Virus record (IMG/VR): IMGVR_UViG_3300047625_000012
Location: 1-64,000 of that record
Strand: one strand, 5' to 3'
DNA length: 64,000 nucleotides
Source of the DNA: a virus
Shown here: positions 50,914 to 57,725 of the stretch, piece by piece
Layout of the letters: every line of letters starts with the position of its first letter
Numbering within the stretch: position 1 is the first letter of the stretch
Notes under the pieces: generated by a model
What the model was told of the DNA's origin: nothing
What the model saw: only the letters and a program-made list of their open reading frames with translations
Database searches by the model: none
Made by a program: the position numbers and the translations under genes

Positions 50914-51279
50914 CTAGCCAAGCTGGATAGGCGCACCCAGTTGAGGAGGGACGACAGTGTCCACCGTCGCGGTGATCGGCGGCGAGAAGTCACCCTCGTT
51001 GCCCTGCGCGTCCATCAGTGTGAACACGAAGTCGTAGGAGCCGTTACCCAGTCCCCCGGGCAGCTCGGTGGAGATGGGATCGTCCCAGTACTGCACAGGC
51101 GGTGTGCCCACGGTCTTCGTGGTCAGTGCGGACACCGGCCCGGCATCGATACGCGCCGCCTGGGTATAGGACGGCGTGAGCGGTGTGGGGCCGTAGTACA
51201 CGATCAGGTGATCGGTACCCGGCGGCGCAGGCGTGGGGATGGGAATGCCGAAATCCTTCAAAGGCACAGTCTTGGACAT
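50914..51279 (-). CDS. Ig/FN3-like beta protein
   Basis: 121 residues from ATG 51279. Proline-rich start (PIPTPAPPG), then a fibronectin/Ig-like sandwich: LIVYYGP, SYDFVFTLMDAQGNEGDFS, ITATVDTV. Neighbour at 51293 is also FN3-like, so the pair may work together on the virion or cell surface. Confidence 0.55.
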   Translation of the reverse strand: MSKTVPLKDFGIPIPTPAPPGTDHLIVYYGPTPLTPSYTQAARIDAGPVSALTTKTVGTPPVQYWDDPISTELPGGLGNGSYDFVFTLMDAQGNEGDFSPPITATVDTVVPPQLGAPIQLG

Positions 51280-51292
51280 GAGGTCGACTCCT

Positions 51293-51676
51293 CTAGTGGG
51301 TCGGTTTGGAAAGCGTGGAAGGGATGGGAACGCCGATGCTGTTGGCGTACACCGGAGCAGACATGACACCCGCGGAGTTCACCGCGAAAATCTGCACGCA
51401 CACCGGGTTCAGATTCGTGGGGTAGATCGGCGACCGGGTCGCAGTCGCTGCCGCGTTGATACCGCCCTGGACCGTACTGACCGTATGGGAAGCCGTGCAC
51501 GAGCCCCACTCGATGCGGTAGCCGGTAAGGTCGGTGAGCGGCGTTCCATCGCTGTTCTGTACCGGCGCCGTCCAGCCGACGAACAGTTTGGCCGCGTATA
51601 CCGGGTAGGCCGCACCGACGAAGATCGCGGTGCATAGCGCTACGATGATCAACAGCAGAAGCGGTGTGCGTTTCAT
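51293..51676 (-). CDS. Exported FN3-like protein
   Basis: 127 residues. A signal peptide (RTPLLLLIIVALCTAIFVG, then YPVYA-A) is followed by a single fibronectin type III-like domain: LFVGWTAPVQNSDGTPLTDL, GYRIEWG, VCVQIFAVNSAG. Probably exported to the periplasm or outer surface. Overlaps the exonuclease stop by ATGA. Confidence 0.65.
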   Translation of the reverse strand: MKRTPLLLLIIVALCTAIFVGAAYPVYAAKLFVGWTAPVQNSDGTPLTDLTGYRIEWGSCTASHTVSTVQGGINAAATATRSPIYPTNLNPVCVQIFAVNSAGVMSAPVYANSIGVPIPSTLSKPTH

Positions 51677-52380
51677 CGCACGATTCCCAGGCCGCCCGGA
51701 ATCGCCGACGTAGCGCTGACAGTAGTCTCGCTGCTGGTTATCTGACCCGCACCGTACTGCCGGCCTTTAGCCGTTACGCTCAACGACGCCCATTCATCCG
51801 GGACCACGGGGTGCAAACCGTCTACGAGGGAGCCCGGGTGGTTGAATACCGGCTTACCCTGGAGCACGTGCAACAACAACGACCCTTCCATCCACACATC
51901 GTTGCAGCAATAGTCGATGACCTTGCCGCGTTTACCCTGTTGCCACCACACCGGCGCCAGCGCACCGTGGCCGGTCTTGCGGATACCGAGGGTAGCCTGA
52001 CACACCGCATCCAGGCCCCAGCCGCCGTGCGTACGCGGGTTGAATGTATCCGGGTTCAGGTCGAGCGCGATCCAGATCCCGCGCAGGATATCGTAGTGAT
52101 GCTCCGCATCGACGACGATGTCATGCTCCAGAAGCAGCCGGTTGTCGAAATTGACGGTGTTGAAGCCCGCGGTCCACTTGCCTGCGATGTACGCCTGGAA
52201 GTCTTCCAGGTCCTCTTCGAGAAATACGCGCGTCAGGTGCGTGACGATGTCGTACGTACAGACGCATGCGATACCCATGTTGGCGAAGTCGCGCCACCCG
52301 TCGCAGTACTCGATGCCTTCGAGACGCTCTTCGGTGCGGCTCCGGATGGCTTTCTTGATCTCAACATCAACTACGATCAT
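51673..52380 (-). CDS. DEDD 3'-5' exonuclease-like protein
   Basis: 235 residues from ATG 52380. VVDVEIKKAI (D5, E7) is ExoI; GFNTVNFDNRLL is ExoII; IDYCCNDVWM is ExoIII with D. These belong to the DEDD (RNase H-like) exonuclease superfamily; Y-x-x-x-D rather than H-x-x-x-x-D makes it DEDDy-like. It degrades DNA or RNA from 3' ends. It sits in the small-gene island, away from the replication genes. A C-terminal tail of about 60 residues extends past the fold. Confidence 0.75.
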   Translation of the reverse strand: MIVVDVEIKKAIRSRTEERLEGIEYCDGWRDFANMGIACVCTYDIVTHLTRVFLEEDLEDFQAYIAGKWTAGFNTVNFDNRLLLEHDIVVDAEHHYDILRGIWIALDLNPDTFNPRTHGGWGLDAVCQATLGIRKTGHGALAPVWWQQGKRGKVIDYCCNDVWMEGSLLLHVLQGKPVFNHPGSLVDGLHPVVPDEWASLSVTAKGRQYGAGQITSSETTVSATSAIPGGLGIVR

Positions 52381-52637
52381 GTGCCGTACTCCGAATTCAT
52401 ACAAACCAACACGTGTTCCTTGCTGGGGGCGTCTTCAAGGCTACCTTCGACATCGATCGCGACGAACCGGGTGTGACCATAACAATAGCCTTCACGCCAT
52501 GCCGGATCGGTAACGCCCGGGAAAGCCAACGAACGACTGCAGTCGCACGCGCCGTTACCCTCCGTCCACCAGAATACCGACATGTCAGCGCCCTTGGCGG
52601 TCTTTCCGGTACGTAGATCAAGAAATGTCGGGATCAC
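52377..52637 (-). CDS. Hypothetical protein
   Basis: 86 residues from GTG 52637. Contains CDCSRS and YCYGH, with an acidic C-terminus (DVEGSLEDAPSKEHVL). Coupled to the exonuclease gene by ATGA. Unrecognised. Confidence 0.5.
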   Translation of the reverse strand: MIPTFLDLRTGKTAKGADMSVFWWTEGNGACDCSRSLAFPGVTDPAWREGYCYGHTRFVAIDVEGSLEDAPSKEHVLVCMNSEYGT

Positions 52638-52864
52638 GATGGCGTGCCTTGTGAAAGCTGTTTCAATTGCGCGCCCAGCTGCCCGATGTTATCCCCGAAA
52701 GGTACACCGAACTTCGCACAGCCGATATGGAAATACAATGAGCGCAGCATCTGTGCGCTGAGCCGTACCGGGCTTTGCGTTTCCAACAGATCGAACTGCC
52801 ACTGGTTGTTGCGCAGGTACGCAAAGCACTCATCAAGTGAGTGTACCGGGGTATCGCGGTTCAC
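52634..52864 (-). CDS. Hypothetical protein
   Basis: 76 residues from GTG 52864. Helical (LDECFAYLRNNQWQFDLLETQ, then LSAQMLRSLYFHIGC), soluble. GTGA overlap on both sides. Unknown. Confidence 0.5.
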   Translation of the reverse strand: MNRDTPVHSLDECFAYLRNNQWQFDLLETQSPVRLSAQMLRSLYFHIGCAKFGVPFGDNIGQLGAQLKQLSQGTPS

Positions 52865-53037
52865 GCGGCGTACTCCCCACCCAGATTTTCGCGCATGGTC
52901 AGCGGCTTGCGCCTGGCGCGCACTTCGGCTTTCTCATCCTCACTGAACTCACGCACTTCACCGTTGGGCAGGATCTCCAGCATGACTTCATCCTCGCGTT
53001 CCAACATGCGCGCGAGTTCGTCGATGGTAGGCTTCAT
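52861..53037 (-). CDS. Small acidic protein
   Basis: 58 residues from ATG 53037, ATGA-coupled to the upstream gene, GTGA-coupled downstream. Very acidic helical start (KPTIDELARMLEREDEVMLE) and a basic middle. Exact fit between neighbours supports it. Unknown. Confidence 0.5.
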   Translation of the reverse strand: MKPTIDELARMLEREDEVMLEILPNGEVREFSEDEKAEVRARRKPLTMRENLGGEYAA

Positions 53038-53282
53038 TTCGGCGGCCCGTTGGGTGCATTCCTGTGCCAGCTGCGTGAGCGGTTGTTGCTCGGCACATGG
53101 CGCTCATCCTGCGAGGGGAGCTTGGCGCACTGGCACGTCGCACAGTGTACTTGCCCCGCTTTGTCCAATTCCGCCAGCGCGTGGACAGTTCCGAGGTAGT
53201 GTGCGCTTCCTGTAGCCCCTTCCGCCTCGAACAAGGTTTTCAAGCTCTCCAGCTGTGCGCGCGCAATCAACAATGCAGTCAT
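53034..53282 (-). CDS. Small protein with CxxCxC
   Basis: 82 residues from ATG 53282 (ATGA). Helical first half (LIARAQLESLKTLFEAEG), CATCQC in the middle, basic tail. Looks like a small metal-binding protein; unknown. Confidence 0.45.
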   Translation of the reverse strand: MTALLIARAQLESLKTLFEAEGATGSAHYLGTVHALAELDKAGQVHCATCQCAKLPSQDERHVPSNNRSRSWHRNAPNGPPK

Positions 53283-53464
53283 AACCCCTCGTCCTCCTTC
53301 ACAACAGTCCCGGGCATGAGGAACGCGAAGAAGACTTCCGCGCGCTGCACGATCGCAGCGGTATCCTGCGGAGCAATCCCTTGGAAAGCCTCGTGGAGTG
53401 CCAGCTCCAATGCTTTGGTGCGCAGTTCGGCTTCTACCGTCACGCTCCAGGAGTTCCTGGGCAT
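53279..53464 (-). CDS. Small hypothetical protein
   Basis: 61 residues from ATG 53464 (TAATG overlap). Amphipathic helix (ELRTKALELALHEAFQGI) then PGTVVKEDEGL. Unknown. Confidence 0.45.
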   Translation of the reverse strand: MPRNSWSVTVEAELRTKALELALHEAFQGIAPQDTAAIVQRAEVFFAFLMPGTVVKEDEGL

Positions 53465-53760
53465 TACAGTCCCTCCGATCCCCATGACTCATCCTCACCG
53501 TTGGTGATGCACCACTCCTGCGGTTCGAGCCTGCCATCGTAGACGAGGCTGATATACGGCGCGAAAGGGTGCTCCTGCGTGGTAGCGCCGATGGTCTTCA
53601 ACAGCCTTGCTGCCCAGGGGTGCAGACGCTCACCGACATACAACACATAGGAACGTGAAGGACGCATACGCAGCGCGCATTCCTCCAGTGAGGTGACCGA
53701 CAGGGTGCACGTCGTCGGCAACCGCGAATAAAGCCTGAGTTCCTGCGCCTTCGTTGTCAC
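53464..53760 (-). CDS. Paralogue of the protein at 48724
   Basis: 98 residues from GTG 53760. CTLSVTSLEECALRMRPSR, YVLYVGERLHPW, then a TQEHPFAPYISLV stretch and EPQEWCITNGED align with the C-terminal half of the protein at 48724. Either an internal duplication in the island or two imports of one family. Possible capsid-C-terminus-like fold; function unknown. Confidence 0.5.
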   Translation of the reverse strand: MTTKAQELRLYSRLPTTCTLSVTSLEECALRMRPSRSYVLYVGERLHPWAARLLKTIGATTQEHPFAPYISLVYDGRLEPQEWCITNGEDESWGSEGL

Positions 53761-54086
53761 AGTCCTTCAACCTCCGGGTGCAGGAAGTGCTGGATGGTTG
53801 CAGGATAATCGAGCAGCCGCTGCAACCTGCGATCATACGTGATGTGCTCAGACGGGTAGATCCGCACCGAGCCGCGGGTGCCTTCGAAGTGCAGCGCATC
53901 CGGGGTGACCCGCGCGTTGTGATCGCGCTCCCGGTCCAGACTCTGCCCCAGGAAAGCCAGCACGTCCTGTTTCATGGAAGGGTACGGCACGATGACGATC
54001 GCGACTTCACCGTTACGGGCTACGCGCAGTGCGTGTTGCAACCGGGCTTTGAACAGGTCGCGGCTGCGTTCGTGGTGCTCGCTCAT
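53757..54086 (-). CDS. Hypothetical protein
   Basis: 109 residues from ATG 54086. Helix-strand alternation (LFKARLQHALRVARNGEVAI, VIVPYPSMKQDVLAFLG) suggests a small alpha/beta fold. Coupled by ATGA. Not recognised. Confidence 0.5.
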   Translation of the reverse strand: MSEHHERSRDLFKARLQHALRVARNGEVAIVIVPYPSMKQDVLAFLGQSLDRERDHNARVTPDALHFEGTRGSVRIYPSEHITYDRRLQRLLDYPATIQHFLHPEVEGL

Positions 54087-54388
54087 GGCGACACCTTCAG
54101 CCGCTCATAGTTGAGTGCGGCTTCCCAGGCGTTCAGGATCAACCGGGCGTTGATGACCCAGCGTCTCTCAACCTCACCTTCCCCGCGCCCGCTTGCCCGG
54201 GTCATAAACCCGAAGAGCTGCTCTGCAATCTGCTGTGAGGTTACTTTGTACGCGTCCGGTTGCCAGCCACGGTAAGGGAAAGACAGCAGAACGATCTTGC
54301 GCCCTTCACTGTCGACGGCCATCGAAGCAGCCATCAGTGCCGCTTCAAACTCCGCTTCCGCACAACGTAACGCTCTGGAGTCAGTCAT
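54083..54388 (-). CDS. Hypothetical helical protein
   Basis: 101 residues. Helical with one strand (RKIVLLSFPYRGW). Coupled to neighbours on both sides. Unknown. Confidence 0.5.
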   Translation of the reverse strand: MTDSRALRCAEAEFEAALMAASMAVDSEGRKIVLLSFPYRGWQPDAYKVTSQQIAEQLFGFMTRASGRGEGEVERRWVINARLILNAWEAALNYERLKVSP

Positions 54389-54822
54389 TCGCCGTCATCC
54401 TTGTTGAACTGCGGGTGCTTGAGCTTCATGTGCGCCGCAAGTTGTTTGAACGTGCGGTGACAGCACGGGCATACACCGTGTCTGATCCGGTTGCGCAATC
54501 GGGTGTTGACGCCCTTGCGCGCGGTAAGTCTCCGCTCGGTGTGCTCACGGGCTTTGCGTTCCGCGGCAGCATTCTCCCGGGCGAAGTCCAGTGCGCGTTG
54601 GCGCGCGGCCAGCTCCTTATCCTTGATCTCCAGCTGTCTTTGGAGCTTCTGAGCTTCGGTCTCCCCGTAGCTCTGTCTATGGCCGTTCGGGCAATGAAAC
54701 GTAGTCCCGTCACGCAGCCACATGGCCCGGGATTGACTGTCGACCGCGAACACGATGCCGCCCTGGCAACATGCGAGCGTCTCGAACGTCTGATTGAGGT
54801 TGATGCAATGAACAACACTCAT
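54385..54822 (-). CDS. C2H2-type zinc-finger protein with coiled coil
   Basis: 145 residues from ATG 54822 (ATGA). HCPNGH in the first third, a coiled coil in the middle (KLQRQLEIKDKELAARQRAL), and a classical zinc finger at the end: CPCCHRTFKQLAAHMKLKHP (C-x2-C ... H-x4-H). Single C2H2 fingers of this kind recur in phages. It likely binds DNA or a protein partner. Basic region LRNRIRH precedes the finger. Confidence 0.65.
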   Translation of the reverse strand: MSVVHCINLNQTFETLACCQGGIVFAVDSQSRAMWLRDGTTFHCPNGHRQSYGETEAQKLQRQLEIKDKELAARQRALDFARENAAAERKAREHTERRLTARKGVNTRLRNRIRHGVCPCCHRTFKQLAAHMKLKHPQFNKDDGE

Positions 54823-55001
54823 GACAGCCTCGTGGGCATCCCGTCCCGCACCCACGGGGTCGACAGGGGCGTAATGATGTACAGCGGAAACACGCTGTGT
54901 GTTTCAGGCGTGCGAATCCAACAGCGGTGGTGCGCGTTGTAACGGTAGCGCGGCTTGACCCCCATGGGCCATACGTTGCGCGAAAGACGCGGCAGGGTCA
55001 C
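54819..55001 (-). CDS. Small basic protein
   Basis: 60 residues from GTG 55001 (GTGA). Contains CWIRTPETHSVFPLYIITPL. Coupled on both sides. Unknown. Confidence 0.45.
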   Translation of the reverse strand: MTLPRLSRNVWPMGVKPRYRYNAHHRCWIRTPETHSVFPLYIITPLSTPWVRDGMPTRLS

Positions 55002-55192
55002 AACGCGCTCCGGGTGAGCAGCTGGTCAATCTGGTGCGGTGTCAGCTCACCGAAACCAACCAGGATCTCGTGCTGGATCTCACTCGCACAGACGCGGTCC
55101 ATGTCGCGGTGCGCGTCCTCCAGCCACTGCAGCAGCCCGGACAGCTCGCGCGAGGGTTCCGGATACGGAATGGTTTCGATGCGCTCGGTCAT
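54998..55192 (-). CDS. Small helical acidic protein
   Basis: 64 residues from ATG 55192 (ATGA). Helices with a charged surface (LLQWLEDAHRDMDRV) and LTPHQIDQLLTRSAL near the end. Unknown. Confidence 0.45.
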   Translation of the reverse strand: MTERIETIPYPEPSRELSGLLQWLEDAHRDMDRVCASEIQHEILVGFGELTPHQIDQLLTRSAL

Positions 55193-55401
55193 GTGCTCTC
55201 GTCCACGGTCGGCACATCGCGCCACTCAACCGGGCGATCGAACGACATGCCCGGCTCGGACCGGAAATGCTCTTCCCAACGCTGCTGTAGTACCCACACG
55301 GTCGGACCTCTCCCGCTACCCGGGTCCTGCGAGTCATCCGTGCGGATCAACCAACGCAGTTGAGCCGTACACACCCACCAGCTGCGCTCATCGTCACTCA
55401 T
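55189..55401 (-). CDS. Small tryptophan-rich protein
   Basis: 70 residues from ATG 55401 (ATGA with the small terminase stop). Tryptophans spread through it (RSWWVCTAQLRWL, VWVLQQRWEEHF). May be a small folded domain; unknown. Confidence 0.5.
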   Translation of the reverse strand: MSDDERSWWVCTAQLRWLIRTDDSQDPGSGRGPTVWVLQQRWEEHFRSEPGMSFDRPVEWRDVPTVDEST

Positions 55402-56024
55402 CGTTCCCGCGGCTCCTCGGTTCGTCCTGACGGTTTCGTCTTGCCGTCAGCCTTTGGAGAAACTAACTTTACGATCGAATCAATCAGCGCGTTGCGCTCC
55501 TCCACCTTGACGGCCAGGCCGTCAGGCGTGCGCAGGTCAACTTCACTGCGTTCACCGTAGACCGCACGCAGCACCTTCTGCGCCATCCATTTGCGCGACT
55601 CAACACGCAGCCTGGAGCGCTCGAAGTGCTCGCGGTCAAACACCCGCAGGACGCCTTTCTTCGTCACCCGGTTGACGTAGTCATTGGTCGCGTTGTCCGC
55701 GATCGTGACGATGTCGCCGACCATGTGCTCGCAGCAGCTCTCCCACGCGATCCGGAAGCGTTTCTCGAAGTCCTCGTTCTGTCGTCGCCAGCGCCCCAGC
55801 ACGCGCCAGGTGGGCATGCCCGGGTCATCACGGCAGATCTGCGTAGGAGGCTCCCCGTCTGCTACCCGGTCGAGCAACGCCTCAGCTACGTCTTTCGAGA
55901 ACGTGCGCGGGCGTACGGCGGGCGGCGGTTCGGGCGCCTTCGGGCGATCTACCTTGCGGAGCTTGCGGACAACACGTTTCGGACCTCGTCTGCGCTTTTT
56001 CGTGATCTTGCGTGCGGGAGCCAA
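55398..56024 (-). CDS. Terminase small subunit (Sf6-type)
   Basis: 208 residues from TTG 56024 with AGGGGC upstream. A basic N-terminal tail is followed by a helix-turn-helix: LLDRVADGEPPTQICRD and MPTWRVLGRWRR, then ESCCEHMVGDIVTIADNAT, VESRKWMAQKVL and YGERSEVDL. This order is that of the Sf6-type small terminase, which binds the packaging site. It would recruit TerL (45024-46565). Confidence 0.75.
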   Translation of the reverse strand: MAPARKITKKRRRGPKRVVRKLRKVDRPKAPEPPPAVRPRTFSKDVAEALLDRVADGEPPTQICRDDPGMPTWRVLGRWRRQNEDFEKRFRIAWESCCEHMVGDIVTIADNATNDYVNRVTKKGVLRVFDREHFERSRLRVESRKWMAQKVLRAVYGERSEVDLRTPDGLAVKVEERNALIDSIVKLVSPKADGKTKPSGRTEEPRER

Positions 56025-56181
56025 TACGCGCCCCTACGGTTAAACGTCGCGGAAGGTACCACGGTCAAGCTGAGGTGTAAAGGCGGGGCGCGGGTTCCGC
56101 TTGCCCGGATACCGGGTGCGCCTGCCCGCACGGTTCACGCAGGCTGCAGTCACGTTCACCGCATTGCCGCGTATAGCCCCT
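56025..56181. other. Intergenic region before the small terminase
   Basis: Holds the candidate promoter listed separately. I see no tRNA, terminator or open frame with a ribosome site in it on the minus strand. Confidence 0.5.
56053..56081 (-). promoter_or_regulatory. Candidate sigma-70-like promoter for the terminase operon
   Basis: On the minus strand TTTACA (56081-56076) and TACCTT (56058-56053) are 17 bases apart, leaving about 30 bases to the TTG of the small terminase. A second possible -35 (TTGACC, 56068-56063) with TTTAAC as -10 overlaps it. The -10 is weak. It is the largest upstream gap in the leftward block, a sensible place for a late promoter. Confidence 0.4.
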
Positions 56182-56418
56182 TCAAACAAAGCAAGGAGGT
56201 TTTCCGGACCCCCAGGCAAACCGGGCCGTAACTTTGTCCAACGCCACGGCTCGGGCGATACGGCCTTCCTTCGATCGAATACGCATCAGGAGAGGATCAG
56301 GTTGTCCAGCGTCCCGATCCTGATACACGGGCAGACCAGCCGCTGGCGCCGGTAGCCGAGCCGTGCCCCGCGTCAGTTCGCGGGTCTCCCCCGATACATA
56401 CTCGAAAAAGGGCGGCAC
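56182..56418 (-). CDS. Possible small protein downstream of the tRNA-like element
   Basis: About 78 residues from GTG 56418, which lies inside the 5' half of the tRNA-like element. The protein (starting PPFFEYVSGETRELTRGTA, later LLMRIRSKEGRIARAVALDK) looks plausible. The GGGGAG in the D-loop could be its ribosome site, so translation and tRNA folding would exclude each other. Much of this region also folds well as RNA (CCCGCG/CGCGGG, 56367-56384), so it may instead be noncoding. Confidence 0.4.
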   Translation of the reverse strand: MPPFFEYVSGETRELTRGTARLPAPAAGLPVYQDRDAGQPDPLLMRIRSKEGRIARAVALDKVTARFAWGSGKPPCFV

Positions 56419-56490
56419 TCTCCCCGACTGAGCTAATCAGGCAGCGTTGCGCCTGATGTTGGATTTGAACCAGCGACCTCCCGCCTGAGC
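56404..56490 (-). tRNA. tRNA-like element with permuted halves
   Basis: On the minus strand the 3' half comes first: GGCGG (anticodon stem), GAGGTC, GCTGG-TTCAAAT-CCAAC (T arm, one C-A mismatch), ATCAGGC (acceptor), ending at 56451. Eight bases later the 5' half starts: GCCTGAT (acceptor, perfect 7 bp to ATCAGGC), TA, GCTC-AGTCGGGGA-GAGT (D arm), G, CCGCC (perfect 5 bp to GGCGG). T8, the GG of the D loop and the TTCRANY T loop are all there. Only the order is swapped, as in permuted tRNA genes of algae and archaea and in two-piece tmRNA. The anticodon lies at the ends and cannot be read; the 5' half ends CTTTTTC. No CCA is encoded. Confidence 0.6.
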
Positions 56491-56501
56491 GTGATCCTAA
56501 T

Positions 56502-56729
56502 TCAGGTCCGGTTGTCTTTCAACTGCCGGCACCATTTGCGGAAGCGTTCCGACTGGCGCGGGTCAGGCCCCATGGTGTAGCGCTGATACCCGGCGCGTTT
56601 CAACACCCTGGCCCAGCCGTCCGCGAGCGGCCCGTCGACGCACACGACATAGGGCGAGTTTGACAGTGACACGCCGTTGACCTCGATGAGGACGCCGGGA
56701 GTATGGATGAAAGTACGGTGAGCGGGCAT
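56502..56729 (-). CDS. Small hypothetical protein upstream of the tRNA-like element
   Basis: 75 residues from ATG 56729 with AGGAGG upstream, so well translated. Beta-rich first part (GVLIEVNGVSLSNSPYVVCV), helical basic end (RQSERFRKWCRQLKDNRT). Its TGA is only about 17 bases before the tRNA-like 3' half. Confidence 0.6.
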   Translation of the reverse strand: MPAHRTFIHTPGVLIEVNGVSLSNSPYVVCVDGPLADGWARVLKRAGYQRYTMGPDPRQSERFRKWCRQLKDNRT

Positions 56730-56730
56730 A

Positions 56731-57015
56731 TCAGCGCCTCCTGTAAGGGTCGAAGTAGTCCGACAGGATACTGACATTGCCTGACGGCAGAGGCGTAGCG
56801 CTATTTAGCGAATTATGTGCCGCCCATGCGTCGCATTGCTGGCGGTAGGTCATCGGCGCCCCCTTCGCCCGCAGAAATCCCTGCCGCATCTCCCACCAGG
56901 TGCGCTCTTTATTGCCCCGGGCATCCTGGAATACCGCACCGGACATCCTGCGCCCGATCCAGGCATCGAGCAGCGCCCGGTTGGTCTGTGACAATTCGGT
57001 ATCAATGTATTTCAT
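56731..57015 (-). CDS. Hypothetical protein
   Basis: 94 residues (ATGA overlap). Helical, with TWWEMRQGFLRAKG and YRQQCDAWAAHNS. Soluble. Unknown. Confidence 0.55.
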   Translation of the reverse strand: MKYIDTELSQTNRALLDAWIGRRMSGAVFQDARGNKERTWWEMRQGFLRAKGAPMTYRQQCDAWAAHNSLNSATPLPSGNVSILSDYFDPYRRR

Positions 57016-57371
57016 GGCTGCTTCTCCGGAGACCCGTCGATCGCTTTATCCAACAGTTCGCCGCTGTAGGTCTGCACCCCGACATTCACGGTGAATGTGT
57101 CGACCACACAGAGCTGCGTATCGGTCCAGTGCATCGCACGCAGTTTGCGGTAGCGTTCCGCATCTTTTCTCAGCCGCTTGAACTCGTTCATGCCGTCCGT
57201 GGCGGTAACGGTGGAGAACAGCTCATTGAGCTTCTCTTCGAGACAGCGCTCCAGTGTATCGAGTCGATCGTCCAGGGTTATTTCCGGCATGTCAGTTACC
57301 TTCAGTTGATAAGAATCCCCGAAAAGCTGCGTTCTCAGGTACCAGTCCACCACGTCTGCTTTACCACTCAT
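57012..57371 (-). CDS. Hypothetical coiled-coil protein
   Basis: 119 residues from ATG 57371 (GGAG 9 bases upstream; GTG 57386 is the longer form). Central coiled coil (LDTLERCLEEKLNELFSTV), then MNEFKRLRKDAERYRKLRAM, and a beta end. Function unknown. Confidence 0.55.
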   Translation of the reverse strand: MSGKADVVDWYLRTQLFGDSYQLKVTDMPEITLDDRLDTLERCLEEKLNELFSTVTATDGMNEFKRLRKDAERYRKLRAMHWTDTQLCVVDTFTVNVGVQTYSGELLDKAIDGSPEKQP

Positions 57372-57386
57372 GTTGGGTTTCTCCAC

Positions 57387-57447
57387 TTACGCTACAGTGT
57401 GTATCTGTTGGTATATCGTAGTGCGATGTATTGTACGTATACACTGA
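57387..57447 (-). repeat. Short AT-richer intergenic region with inverted repeat
   Basis: CAGTGT and ACACTG (around 57395 and 57440) form the outer arms and alternating purine-pyrimidine steps (GTATAT, ATGTATTGTACGTATAC) fill the space between. It may hold a promoter, but no clear -35/-10 pair was found. It shares the GTAT/TGTA flavour of the array at 57726-57855. Confidence 0.35.
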
Positions 57448-57666
57448 CTAATCGATGACTGCGATGTTTATACCCGTCGTCCGGGCAAAATCAGACAAGC
57501 ACTCATTGCGCCACTTACGGTACCCCACCAGAAATGCCTTCGCCTGCTCCGGGGTGAACTGCGGAGTGCGCGGTGACCACTCCAGAGTCATCCCACTCAT
57601 GCTGACGCGCAATGTAGCTCGGTAACCGCCGGCAAATTCTGCGCTGTATTCGTGTAAATCGCTCAT
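57448..57666 (-). CDS. Hypothetical protein
   Basis: 72 residues from ATG 57666, with AGAGGA upstream. Beta-rich first half (GYRATLRVSMSGMTLEWSP), helix (PEQAKAFLVGYRKWRNE), end TTGINIAVID. First gene after the iteron-like array. Unknown. Confidence 0.55.
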   Translation of the reverse strand: MSDLHEYSAEFAGGYRATLRVSMSGMTLEWSPRTPQFTPEQAKAFLVGYRKWRNECLSDFARTTGINIAVID

Positions 57667-57725
57667 TTTCGTCCTCTCTGCAATTTTGCACTCTCAGGGT
57701 CGCGCGCACGCGCGTACATATGGGA

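Noticed and set aside
56404-56490. Reading the element as a two-piece (permuted) tmRNA
   Set aside because: tmRNA has a degenerate D arm and no anticodon stem and needs a tag reading frame. Here the D arm and anticodon stem are complete and no tag-like frame was found before the 3' half.
56100-56760. Natural permuted group I intron around the tRNA-like element
   Set aside because: The 3' half follows a coding gene after about 17 bases, leaving no room for an intron part except inside that gene, and I could not find the P, Q, R and S core sequences on either side. Only a covariance search would settle this.
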